A DNA stretch of 28,137 bases from IMG/VR virus record IMGVR_UViG_3300001460_008321, positions 5 through 28,141 of that record; one strand, written 5' to 3'. The position numbers and the translations under genes are program-made. The notes below the pieces were generated by a model. The model saw only the letters and a list, made by a program, of their open reading frames with translations, did not search any database and was not told where the DNA came from. Shown here in pieces: positions 21,817 to 28,137 of the stretch. The DNA comes from a virus. How positions within the stretch are numbered: position 1 is the first letter of the stretch; the number at the start of each line of letters is the position of its first letter.

Positions 21817-23037
21817 TTATTTTCTTATCATGTTAGGGAGTTTAATCACATCAGGGACTTGAGTGACTTGATCATCTTCTTCTAGTTCGAATGTTTCTTC
21901 TGAATTCTCAATATCTGTTTTTTTCTTTTCGCCCTCTTCCGACTGTTCTTCAGTCTCCTCTTTTTCTTCAGGCTCACCCTCTTCAGATTCTTCCTCCACT
22001 TCTTCTCCCTCATCTTCAGACTCCTCCTCTTCGGTCTCTTCTTCGGTCTCTTCTTTGGATTCCCCTTCGGATTCCTCTTCGGATTCCTCTTCGGACTCCT
22101 CTTCTTTGGGTTCCTCCTCTTCTCCTTCTTCTTCAGATTCCTCTTCTGATTCTTCAGTCTCTTCCCCTTCGTTTTCTTCTTCTGTCTCCTCTTCGGTTTC
22201 TACAGATTCTTCTTCTTTAACGGCCTTTCCTTCCCCTTCTCCTTCTCCTTCTTCATTGTTTTCTTCTGTAGGTTCGCCTTCATTTCCTTCTCCCTCGTTA
22301 GAAGCTTCTTCATTTGACGATTCGCCCTCTCCCTCTTCGCCACCAGATTCTTCACCTTCTCCTCCTTCGTAGCCTTCTTCAGACGTACCCACAACATCTC
22401 CATAACCTTTTTCGGCATATTCTACAATAGCTTCGGTAACACCACCAAAAGGTTGGAATCCGATTGTTGTCTCAGTAAAGTCATTTAAATTTGAAAATAC
22501 GTTATGTTCTTGCTCTGCTACGACAGCTATCTCAGTCCCCTTTTCTTTGGTGGTTTTTGCTTGGAAGTAGGCTCCACTACCTATAGACATAGTGCCAGCC
22601 ATTCCAATTGCCCCTACTTTTTGAACTGTTTCTTGTACAAAAGCAGTTAACCCAGTAGCTGCACTTGCGGTTTGAGTTGTCGCTCCAGCCGCTGCTACAG
22701 CCGCTGTGCCTTTCGCAGCTTTATCTAAAATATCTTTATTCTTTTCAGCTATTTCAGATAGCTTGTCCATAGTAGAAGTTTCAGGGGTTTCAGCCTTCAC
22801 TTCTTGGTTTTTATTTTTTTCAACTTTAACCTCTTCTTCCGGTTCGTCTTCTACTTCAGAACCACACTCGTCACAAACACAAGAGTTTTGTTCTAAATGC
22901 TTAATTTTTTGTAATAAAGCCCATGCTGTTTCTCTTGCATGACGGTCTAAGTCAGAGATGATTTTACTATCTTCTGGATTACAATATTTTTCAGCAAAAG
23001 CTTTCGCTTCCGTAAGGTCTTTCCGATGTTTACCCAT
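21817..23037 (-). CDS. Very acidic low-complexity protein with Cys cluster and hydrophobic segment
   Basis: This 406-aa protein has four parts. Residues 1-65 are helical and end with a C-V-C-D-E-C cluster that could bind metal. A Lys/Glu linker follows. About residues 105-160 are Ala/Gly/Thr-rich and hydrophobic (GTAAVAAAGATTQTASAATG, VGAIGMAGTMSIGSGAYF), possibly membrane-associated. From about 215 to 375 it is almost pure Glu, Ser, Gly and Lys in short repeats such as ESEEESEEESEG, ending in a hydrophobic-acidic tail (DVIKLPNMIRK). The isoelectric point must be extremely low. No family is recognised. Possibilities include a DNA mimic, a scaffold or a disordered envelope protein. It heads a three-gene minus-strand set and diverges from the holin-like gene. 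Confidence 0.6.
   Translation of the reverse strand: MGKHRKDLTEAKAFAEKYCNPEDSKIISDLDRHARETAWALLQKIKHLEQNSCVCDECGSEVEDEPEEEVKVEKNKNQEVKAETPETSTMDKLSEIAEKNKDILDKAAKGTAAVAAAGATTQTASAATGLTAFVQETVQKVGAIGMAGTMSIGSGAYFQAKTTKEKGTEIAVVAEQEHNVFSNLNDFTETTIGFQPFGGVTEAIVEYAEKGYGDVVGTSEEGYEGGEGEESGGEEGEGESSNEEASNEGEGNEGEPTEENNEEGEGEGEGKAVKEEESVETEEETEEENEGEETEESEEESEEEGEEEEPKEEESEEESEEESEGESKEETEEETEEEESEDEGEEVEEESEEGEPEEKEETEEQSEEGEKKKTDIENSEETFELEEDDQVTQVPDVIKLPNMIRK
21900..22380. repeat. Long purine/pyrimidine-asymmetric low-complexity tract
   Basis: For about 480 nt the + strand is nearly all C and T in TCTTCC-like words, coding the Glu/Ser-rich part of the minus-strand gene. Exact 12-nt tandem repeats are visible: TCGGTCTCTTCT twice at 22031-22054 and TTCGGATTCCTC at 22066-22077 and 22078-22089, with a third copy at 22090-22101 differing by one base. 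The tract could undergo slippage or form triplex DNA. Confidence 0.8.
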
Positions 23038-23047
23038 CTTAAAATAA

Positions 23048-23054
23048 GATACAC
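23048..23054 (-). promoter_or_regulatory. GTGTATC motif upstream of the acidic-protein gene
   Basis: On the minus strand GTGTATC lies 17 nt before the ATG of the 406-aa gene. It differs from GTGTAAC by one base (A to T at position 6) and mirrors a copy facing the other way in the same 48-nt divergent gap. Confidence 0.3.
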
Positions 23055-23069
23055 AAAAAACATTTTTTG

Positions 23070-23076
23070 GTGTAAT
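23070..23076 (+). promoter_or_regulatory. GTGTAAT motif upstream of the holin-like gene
   Basis: GTGTAAT lies 16 nt before ATG 23086. TGTAAT is one base from the consensus -10 TATAAT, and there is no clear -35. A short inverted repeat TGTAA-(6 nt)-TTACA spans 23071-23086, ending on the first base of the start codon. Confidence 0.4.
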
Positions 23077-23085
23077 GTATTTTAC

Positions 23086-23400
23086 ATGGATTTTAAAAAT
23101 CTAATAAGAGAATTTTTAGATGGTGGGTGGGTTATCCCTGTAATTGGTGCATCTGGCATGATTGCTCGTATGCTGACATACAAAGGCAATGTTTCAGTGA
23201 AGTCTTTTTTGAGGAATGTTGTAGCTGCGGCTATCCTATCAGGAATTCTATGGTTCGTTTTGCAAGATGCTCCCATAAGTGATTTTATTAAGGCTATTTC
23301 TTACGGTATTGTTGGAGTAGTAGCTCCAGAGATAATAAACGGGGTAATTGCATTAGCGAAGAAGTTTGAAAAGAATCCTGATAAATTCTTAAAAAAATAG
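23086..23400 (+). CDS. Holin-like membrane protein
   Basis: This 104-aa protein has two to three hydrophobic segments: WVIPVIGASGMIARML (about 15-30), FLRNVVAAAILSGILWFVLQ (about 41-60) and AISYGIVGVVAPEIINGVIALA (about 69-90). It ends in a charged tail KKFEKNPDKFLKK. Size, topology and the charged tail fit phage holins of the LydA/superfamily III type, which form inner-membrane holes that time lysis. ATG 23086 is used; an upstream ATG at 23026 would overlap the divergent gene and add unrelated residues. It is preceded by a GTGTAAT motif. It lies away from the spanin pair, and no endolysin gene is seen in the window. Confidence 0.65.
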   Translation: MDFKNLIREFLDGGWVIPVIGASGMIARMLTYKGNVSVKSFLRNVVAAAILSGILWFVLQDAPISDFIKAISYGIVGVVAPEIINGVIALAKKFEKNPDKFLKK

Positions 23401-23407
23401 ATAATTA

Positions 23408-23414
23408 GTGTAAC
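23408..23414 (+). promoter_or_regulatory. GTGTAAC motif upstream of the first tail-adapter gene
   Basis: TAGTGTAACA is centred here, 15 nt (first G to ATG) before the 23423 gene, in an 22-nt intergenic gap. The 10-mer is identical to the one before the 27496 gene. Confidence 0.45.
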
Positions 23415-23422
23415 ATAAAACA

Positions 23423-23770
23423 ATGGCTGGGACAAAATATGATATCGTTATTGAGCAGGGTGCTTGTCTCGACATTCCTTTAACTTTAAAGGATGACTCT
23501 AATACGGCCTATGATTTAAGGACAGATCAGGTTTATTTGACTGGAGTGATTTATCGTGATTATGATCAAGCGGTTCAAGCAACTTTCACTTATTCTGAAA
23601 CTGATGCTGTTAATGGTGCTGCCAAAATGTCTTTGAGTAGTTCTGATACTCAAGCTATGGAGCCAGCTTATAGTTCTTACGATATATTTTTAATCAAATC
23701 TGATGGTTGTGTTGACAGGTTGTTATATGGAATGGCAACTATTAGCGGAACCTCCGTTCCTCTTCCATGA
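23423..23770 (+). CDS. Phage tail/baseplate adapter-like protein (BppU-N-like)
   Basis: This 115-aa beta-sandwich-like protein starts KYDIVIEQGACLDIPLTLKD. It continues with an A-Y-D-L-R segment and ends SYDIFLIKSDGCVDRLLYG. This order (yd..i.qGa....l.l.d....DL ... YDi.li...g...rll.G) recurs in small phage structural proteins resembling the N-terminal domain of baseplate upper proteins, placed before tail-fibre genes. It overlaps the following fibre gene by ATGA, so it probably forms the attachment point of that fibre. Start 23423 follows a GTGTAAC motif. Confidence 0.65.
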   Translation: MAGTKYDIVIEQGACLDIPLTLKDDSNTAYDLRTDQVYLTGVIYRDYDQAVQATFTYSETDAVNGAAKMSLSSSDTQAMEPAYSSYDIFLIKSDGCVDRLLYGMATISGTSVPLP

Positions 23771-24990
23771 GCATTAATGTAACAGTCACAGAGACTCCCA
23801 ATGTAGACCTGTCGATATCCTCTTCGACAGGTTTAAATTTAGGTGTTGGTGGTACATCTCACAATTCACTTGTGGGTATTCAAGGTGGTGATACAGGCGA
23901 ATATTATCACTTAACATTAGATCAGTATAATCAAATAGGTGGTAACCCAGATGCCTTCGTAAATATCACAGGAGAAGAAACCATTAGTGGTGTTAAAACT
24001 TTTGCTTCTGGTTATATAATTAATGCTGGTGGACAAGACATATCTGTAACTGGTGATCTTGATGGTTCAGAGAGAAAGCTTTATATTGATGCTGAAGCTC
24101 TTATCATTGGAGACAACGCAGTAAACTCACTATATTCTGCTGCCATACTTGGTAGTGGCAACCAAATTTTTGGTGATTACGATATTATAGCAGGAGGGGA
24201 GTTAAATATTATTAGTGGTGATGATTATTCTGTTATTATTGGTGGTAGATCTAACTTAATTGAAAATGGTGGTCTTGGATATAACACAATCAATGGTGGT
24301 ACAGCTCATTCTATTAAGCAGTCTACAGCTTCTTTAGTGGATGGAGGTTATGATAATGACATCTTAGGAGCCTCTAATGCGGTTATTGTTGGTGGACAAA
24401 GTAGTAATATCACTAGTGGTACTATAGCACCTGATCACTCTATAATTTTAGGTGGTGAGAACAACAACATTCAGGATGCTTCTAATGCTATTGTAGTTGG
24501 TGGTGTTAATAATTTTGCTAGTGGGTCTTTTTCCACGGTTATGGCTGGAAGAGGAGGTAGGGCTATACATGAAGGTTCAATGGTTCTAGCTGACGGAAAA
24601 GTAGGTAGAAGTAAAACTTCTTTCTCGGATCATGGGTTGACAATTGATTTTGCAAGTGGGGTAGATGTGCCAACAGGTAATTTAGCGGTAGCAGAAGACA
24701 TAACTATGGGTGGAGAGACGGTGGCTACGAGAACTTGGGTCCAATCTCAAGAAACTAGCCAGAGATTTGATACAGTTTTACCTTCTGGTATAGATGAGAC
24801 AGGAATAGAATTCAGCACTGCATTTTCTTCTGCGCCAATGGTTCAATGTGAATTACAGCTACCAAGTGGAGGAGAAAGAACTTACTTTTTAGCAGTGAGA
24901 GACATAACTACTACTGGATTCTTTGTAGAATTTTCAGATAATATAGGTACAGGTTACGTGCTGCAAACGAGATCAATTCCGAATACATAA
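23767..24990 (+). CDS. Tail fibre/adhesin with YadA-like head repeats
   Basis: This 407-aa structural protein has an N-terminal fibre block with GIQGGDTGEYYHLTLDQYNQI, a motif recurrent in phage tail fibres. Then comes ITGEETISGVKTF, a frequent trimer-fibre element. Residues about 120-270 form repeats of the kind N-x-I-x-G-G (AILGSGNQIFG, IIAGGELNIISG, VIIGGRSNLIE, VIVGGQSSNITSG, IILGGENNNIQ, IVVGGVNNFASG), the left-handed beta-roll pattern of YadA-type adhesin heads. The C-terminus (AFSSAPMVQCELQLPSG ... ITTTGFFVEFSDNI) resembles receptor-binding tips of fibres. Probably a trimeric host-recognition fibre. It overlaps the next gene by TAATG. Confidence 0.8.
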   Translation: MSINVTVTETPNVDLSISSSTGLNLGVGGTSHNSLVGIQGGDTGEYYHLTLDQYNQIGGNPDAFVNITGEETISGVKTFASGYIINAGGQDISVTGDLDGSERKLYIDAEALIIGDNAVNSLYSAAILGSGNQIFGDYDIIAGGELNIISGDDYSVIIGGRSNLIENGGLGYNTINGGTAHSIKQSTASLVDGGYDNDILGASNAVIVGGQSSNITSGTIAPDHSIILGGENNNIQDASNAIVVGGVNNFASGSFSTVMAGRGGRAIHEGSMVLADGKVGRSKTSFSDHGLTIDFASGVDVPTGNLAVAEDITMGGETVATRTWVQSQETSQRFDTVLPSGIDETGIEFSTAFSSAPMVQCELQLPSGGERTYFLAVRDITTTGFFVEFSDNIGTGYVLQTRSIPNT

Positions 24991-25529
24991 TGGCACTAGA
25001 AATAAAATTAAAAAATTTAGTTGTAGAGACTCTTAATTCTGAGAATGTCTCAAAAGCTATTTTTGGTGGTGGTTCTGAGAATCCGAGTATTAACTCTCAG
25101 CAGAGCCAGTTTATTATTTCTAATGGTTTTTTCTCTACCGCTGGGGATGCCCAGACCTGCTTTTTTTTACTTCGTGGTAGTTCTACAGATGATTCTGAGA
25201 CTGAGTTGTTTTTAGATGGTTCTAATGCGAGGTTTGTCTTAGAAGATAATACTTCTTACTTTTTTTGTTGTCAGTTTATAGCAAGAGCAGAGAATGGTGA
25301 TACTGCTGTTATGCATGTTAATGGCGGTGCTAAGAGAGGATCTAGTGCGAACTCTGTAGAAATATTGGGAGAACCCCATAATCATATTATTCACGATGGA
25401 ATAGGCGTGGGAGATGTTCAGTTTTCAGTAAGTGCTTCAAATGGTTCTTTAAAATTCTTTGCGACAGGAAAATCTGAGACAAATATTCGCTGGCTAGGTA
25501 AAATTGACTTAACTCAATTAAAATATTAA
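24990..25529 (+). CDS. Tail fibre tip-like/structural protein
   Basis: This 179-aa beta-rich protein carries, after an N-terminal helix (ALEIKLKNLVVETLNSENVS), a pattern GDAQTCFFLLRGSSTDDSETELFLDGSN and FFCCQFIARAENGD, with LKFFATGKSETNIRWLGKIDL at the end. I recall this layout (G.AQ......T.......L..DG..., then ..W.a.i.l) as a recurring C-terminal module of marine-phage tail proteins. It starts in a TAATG overlap with the YadA-like fibre, so it could be its distal cap or an intermolecular partner. A short intergenic gap with a palindrome follows. The specific role is unsettled. Confidence 0.55.
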   Translation: MALEIKLKNLVVETLNSENVSKAIFGGGSENPSINSQQSQFIISNGFFSTAGDAQTCFFLLRGSSTDDSETELFLDGSNARFVLEDNTSYFFCCQFIARAENGDTAVMHVNGGAKRGSSANSVEILGEPHNHIIHDGIGVGDVQFSVSASNGSLKFFATGKSETNIRWLGKIDLTQLKY

Positions 25530-25550
25530 TTTTCTGATTCCCCCTTTATT

Positions 25551-25557
25551 GTGTAAC
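25551..25557 (+). promoter_or_regulatory. GTGTAAC motif upstream of the large fibre gene
   Basis: The motif lies 29 nt before ATG 25580 in a 50-nt intergenic gap, and its last bases form the left arm of a perfect inverted repeat. Confidence 0.45.
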
Positions 25558-25574
25558 TAGATTTAACTAGTTAC
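25553..25574. repeat. 22-bp inverted repeat just before the large fibre gene
   Basis: GTAACTAG (25553-25560) pairs with CTAGTTAC (25567-25574) around ATTTAA. No T tract follows, so it is not a terminator. It lies 5 nt before ATG 25580 and overlaps the GTGTAAC motif. It could be an operator for a dimeric regulator or a 5' mRNA hairpin. Confidence 0.6.
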
Positions 25575-25579
25575 TCATC

Positions 25580-27394
25580 ATGGCGACGAATTTAATTTAT
25601 AAAGGCGAACTTAACGGCACTCAGGTAGACTTTCGAACAGGAAGCCTGACGGATATATCAACCTTCACTGGAGATGTAAGGGGGACAGCAATACAAAACT
25701 CTATTGCAAATGGCGTTACTGATATTGGAGCCTCTCAAAATGCTATCTACGACATGTCGGGTGTTTTGGCTGCTTTAACGAATCACGTAGATATAACTCC
25801 GGGTTCTGACATTGAAGTTACAACAAATGCAAGTGGTTCTGTCCTAAATAATATCACTGTAGACCTTGATGCAGATGGTCACGTTGTTGCAACAGCTGTT
25901 AGTTCTATAAATTTAGATACTATTTATTATCCTAGAACAGAGGTTAACGTTCTCACTGGTATTTTAAATGGTCGGATTGCCACTAATGATACTGAATTAG
26001 CAACCTTAAGGACTGCTACTGGTGTTTTAAATACTAATATTACTGGTAATGATGCTGAACTTGTAACTTTAAGGACTGCTACTGGTTATTTGGAAAATCA
26101 GATTGACGATCTTCAAGCTGTTTCAGGCGTTCCTACTTTCGATGCTGTTACTGACGTTAATGCTGTTACAAGCAATGATATTACTGTTGGTGATATTCGT
26201 GTTGGTGGTGGTAGTATTACAGGTCCAGCTACAATCACGATTGATCCAGACGCTGCTGGTGCATCAGGTAAGGTTATTATCGCTGGAGACCTTCAGGTTG
26301 ATGGCACAACAACGACCATTAATTCTACAAGCGTCCAAATTGATGATCTTAGCTTAGTTCTTGGTACTGGTGCGCCTAATGCAGCGTCTGCTGATGGTGG
26401 AGGTATTATCATTGATGGAACTGGAGCTGCGAACATTGCTGAATTTACTTTTGATGGTACAAACAATCGTTGGAAAACTAATAGCATAGACATTGCTGCT
26501 GATATTGTTGGTAATGCTTCTACGGCATCATCTTGGGTAGCAGACTCTAGGATAGAGTTAGGTGGAGATTTACAAGGACATGTCGATTTTAACGCAGATA
26601 TGACTGGGACTCTGACTGCGACAATTGCAAATGGAGCTGTTGAAAATGACATGTTGGCAGGGTCTATTGCTAACTCAAAGTTTGTTAATAGTTCTGTTTC
26701 TTACGGTGGAGTTGCTCTATCATTGGGTGGGTCAGACGCTACTCCAGCTTTCGATCTTTCGGATGCTACCAATTATCCTACAACGGCACTTGTTGGCACA
26801 ATCACTAATACTCAGTTAGCAGGTTCGATTGCGAACAGCAAACTTTCCAATAGTAGTATTACAATTACTGCTGGGTCCGGGATTGCTGGAGGTGGAGCAG
26901 TTGCTCTTGGAAACACAACAAGTCTTGGCACATCCTCAGACCAAGGCCATCTTGATGAGATTGAACTTGGTTCTGATAATAGCGCAGAGACAAACTTGGT
27001 AACAAAGGGTGGTATCATTATACTTCGTGGTACAGGTGCTTACGGCATTACTACAAGTGGTGCGGCAAATGGAAACGCAATGGACTTGAATGATAAGACG
27101 ACTGTCGCTTTTGAAGGTGTTGTTCAATCAGTCAGAACAGACCAAGATTCTGACAATGGAAATCATGTTTCTATGTGGAAAATTCAAGGAGCAATCCGTA
27201 GAGATTCAGATAGTACAAATATGTTGCAATCTTTTGTTACGAACACTTTCCAAGGTTCAAATGCTGCGGCTAGTTCTTCTGAATTATCCGTAAGTGTGAA
27301 TGGGAATGGATTAAAAATCAATAACGTTTGGTCTCAAACTAATTTAGTTACTTCTGCTACAATTAATTATAACTGGATCGAAGACGCGTCCTAA
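25580..27394 (+). CDS. Large repetitive tail/structural fibre protein
   Basis: This 604-aa protein is rich in Ala, Thr, Asn, Gly, with few aromatic residues. Segments, in order: an N-terminal fibre domain; SGSVLNNITVDLDADGHVVA; three coiled-coil units of 21 aa (TGVLNTNITGNDAELVTLRTA type, about residues 126-176); LQVDGTTTTINSTSVQIDDL, a stretch common in cyanophage-type structural proteins; then two copies of LAGSIANSK.xNSS (AGSIANSKFVNSSV and AGSIANSKLSNSSI). The C-terminus includes HVSMWKIQGAIRRD and TINYNWIEDAS, a fibre-tip-like ending. It is a separate transcription unit: a GTGTAAC motif precedes it and a strong terminator follows. Likely a long side or tail fibre. Confidence 0.78.
   Translation: MATNLIYKGELNGTQVDFRTGSLTDISTFTGDVRGTAIQNSIANGVTDIGASQNAIYDMSGVLAALTNHVDITPGSDIEVTTNASGSVLNNITVDLDADGHVVATAVSSINLDTIYYPRTEVNVLTGILNGRIATNDTELATLRTATGVLNTNITGNDAELVTLRTATGYLENQIDDLQAVSGVPTFDAVTDVNAVTSNDITVGDIRVGGGSITGPATITIDPDAAGASGKVIIAGDLQVDGTTTTINSTSVQIDDLSLVLGTGAPNAASADGGGIIIDGTGAANIAEFTFDGTNNRWKTNSIDIAADIVGNASTASSWVADSRIELGGDLQGHVDFNADMTGTLTATIANGAVENDMLAGSIANSKFVNSSVSYGGVALSLGGSDATPAFDLSDATNYPTTALVGTITNTQLAGSIANSKLSNSSITITAGSGIAGGGAVALGNTTSLGTSSDQGHLDEIELGSDNSAETNLVTKGGIIILRGTGAYGITTSGAANGNAMDLNDKTTVAFEGVVQSVRTDQDSDNGNHVSMWKIQGAIRRDSDSTNMLQSFVTNTFQGSNAAASSSELSVSVNGNGLKINNVWSQTNLVTSATINYNWIEDAS
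25955..26106 (+). repeat. 63-nt tandem repeats in the fibre gene
   Basis: The word ACTGGT recurs at 25955, 26018 and 26081, exactly 63 nt apart. TTAAGGACTGCTACTGGT is identical at 26006-26023 and 26069-26086. The unit codes 21 residues of coiled coil; the third unit is partial. This suggests recent internal duplication that sets shaft length. Confidence 0.8.
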
Positions 27395-27411
27395 TACAGA
27401 AAATAAATATT

Positions 27412-27449
27412 AAACCTGCCTCGATTAACGTTGAGGCAGGTTTTTTTTT
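27412..27449 (+). terminator. Strong rho-independent terminator after the fibre gene
   Basis: An 11-bp perfect stem pairs 27412-27422 (AAACCTGCCTC) with 27433-27443 (GAGGCAGGTTT), with a 10-nt loop and nine T at 27441-27449. It ends the 25580 transcription unit 17 nt past its stop codon. Confidence 0.92.
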
Positions 27450-27468
27450 CTGCATTTGTGGTGAAATA

Positions 27469-27487
27469 GTGTAACAGAATGTATAAT
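27469..27487 (+). promoter_or_regulatory. GTGTAAC motif and TATAAT box before the last fibre gene
   Basis: GTGTAAC at 27469-27475 is followed by TATAAT at 27482-27487, 8 nt before ATG 27496. It comes right after a terminator, so a promoter is needed here. Which of the two elements is the true one cannot be decided; no good -35 is seen for TATAAT at 16-18 bp (TTGTGG is at 20 bp). Confidence 0.5.
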
Positions 27488-27495
27488 TCGTTGAT

Positions 27496-28137
27496 ATGTC
27501 TGAGTATTTCGTAGGAACAACAGGAACCAATAACCAAACCACCTTCGAATCTTTAAAGACTTCTGAAGTTCTGGATGATTTACAGTTAAATACCACACAT
27601 TCTCCGACATTTAACGGATTGACTGTCGGAAATCACATAATACCAGATGCGGATAACGAAGTAGACTTGGGAACCACGAATTCTAAAGATTTTAGGACGC
27701 TATACATTAGAGAGATTGATGTATTCAATGAACGCCTAAGAATAGATGGTAACGGTCTTGTTGGAAGATTTCGAGATCACAGCTCAGTAGGAGATGGTTT
27801 TCAGTTTGTACATTTAGGTTCAGAAATATTACGACTTGGTAATGGTAGTAGCGAAGCGGCAACTTTCGCAGGTGCTGTAACTGCTACTGCCTTTCATGGT
27901 GATGGTAGTAACCTAACAGGTTTATCCTCATCAACTGACAATACTAAACTACCACTGGCAGGTGGTAATATGACAGGACATATACTTCTTAATAATGGTA
28001 TTGAATTACGTTCTAAAGATAATAGTTCAAATATAAGAACAATTGCAAGAGTCAATAGTGGTAATCAATTAGAATTCGGCTGGTCAGGCGGAGGTCCAGT
28101 TAAGTTTATGGGTGGGGGTTCTTATGCTGAAAGGATG
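27496..28137 (+). CDS. Tail fibre protein, N-terminal part (cut by window end)
   Basis: This gene is open from ATG 27496 to the last base (214 codons, no stop). It starts MSEYFVGTTGTNNQTTFESL. It then has the fibre element NEVDLGTTNSKDFRTLYIREI, also frequent in marine-phage fibres, the phage fibre repeat ATAFHGDGSNLTGLSS, and LPLAGGNMTGHILLNNG, a widespread trimeric fibre motif. The C-terminal receptor-binding end, possibly with an endosialidase-type chaperone domain, would lie beyond the window. Confidence 0.82.
   Translation, partial: MSEYFVGTTGTNNQTTFESLKTSEVLDDLQLNTTHSPTFNGLTVGNHIIPDADNEVDLGTTNSKDFRTLYIREIDVFNERLRIDGNGLVGRFRDHSSVGDGFQFVHLGSEILRLGNGSSEAATFAGAVTATAFHGDGSNLTGLSSSTDNTKLPLAGGNMTGHILLNNGIELRSKDNSSNIRTIARVNSGNQLEFGWSGGGPVKFMGGGSYAERM

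Noticed and set aside
21891-22372. Ser-rich and Leu-rich + strand ORFs opposite the acidic gene
   Set aside because: They arise from the repetitive CT-rich tract; composition is pure low complexity, and the minus frame has a complete gene with structured ends.
23026-23085. Upstream ATG for the holin-like protein
   Set aside because: It overlaps the start of the divergent gene and adds 20 residues unlike a holin N-terminus; ATG 23086 is closer to the promoter motif.
25553-25574. Palindrome as a terminator for the 24990 gene
   Set aside because: No T run follows either arm, and the stem is AT-rich.
1-28137. CRISPR array, tRNA, rRNA, insertion sequence, att sites or integrase
   Set aside because: No regularly spaced repeats, cloverleaf-like segments, transposase motifs, terminal inverted repeats or recombinase signatures were seen on either strand by eye.

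Overview
The window reads as part of a large, AT-rich, double-stranded DNA phage genome. I see no ribosomal, tRNA or housekeeping genes, and no integrase. Genes are tightly packed with ATGA or TAATG overlaps, and a phage-type replication operon is followed by lysis-like and tail-fibre genes. The host is probably a Gram-negative, LPS-bearing marine or freshwater bacterium. Supporting this are a phage-encoded heptose epimerase (HldD-like), heptosyltransferase-like enzymes, a spanin-type lipoprotein and a PEP-CTERM-like sorting tail. The sorting tail suggests a host with an exosortase (for example Verrucomicrobiota or a related lineage); this is inference, not proof.

Layout. 1-622: a small acidic ORF and an Hsp20 chaperone, closed by a perfect-stem terminator. 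683-5863: a surface-sugar cassette with a GT2 glycosyltransferase, a GT9-like protein, a class I methyltransferase, a GT9-like/FkbM fusion, a stand-alone FkbM methyltransferase and GDP-mannose 4,6-dehydratase. 5873-17854: one long translationally coupled replication/recombination operon. It holds a zinc-ribbon protein, RecA/UvsX, a Vsr/DUF559-like nuclease, a small unknown, DnaB-like helicase, TOPRIM primase, a RecB-like nuclease, a detached degenerate PHP domain, a DnaQ exonuclease, the DNA polymerase III alpha core, and a ClpA/ClpC-like double AAA+ ATPase. 17885-19618: four small unknown proteins behind a sigma70-type promoter, then a two-domain phage protein. 19631-20431: hldD. 20442-20793: overlapping Rz/Rz1-like genes. 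20790-23037: three genes on the minus strand (very acidic protein, small membrane protein, PEP-CTERM-like secreted protein). 23086-28137: a holin-like protein and five tail/adhesin proteins, the last cut by the window end.

The most interesting elements are: (1) a C-family replicase split over three genes (PHP / exonuclease / polymerase) and coupled to a Clp-type unfoldase whose second ATPase ring looks degenerate but which keeps a ClpP-docking-like MGF tripeptide; (2) a minus-strand cassette that would place a PEP-CTERM-like protein in the host envelope; (3) a recurring GTGTAA(C/T) motif just upstream of structural and lysis genes, a candidate late-promoter element; (4) a terminator hairpin whose 3' arm is also the Shine-Dalgarno sequence of the next gene; and (5) promoters placed so close to the start codon that leaderless transcripts are expected.

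All functional calls come from reading motifs by eye; no database search was possible.
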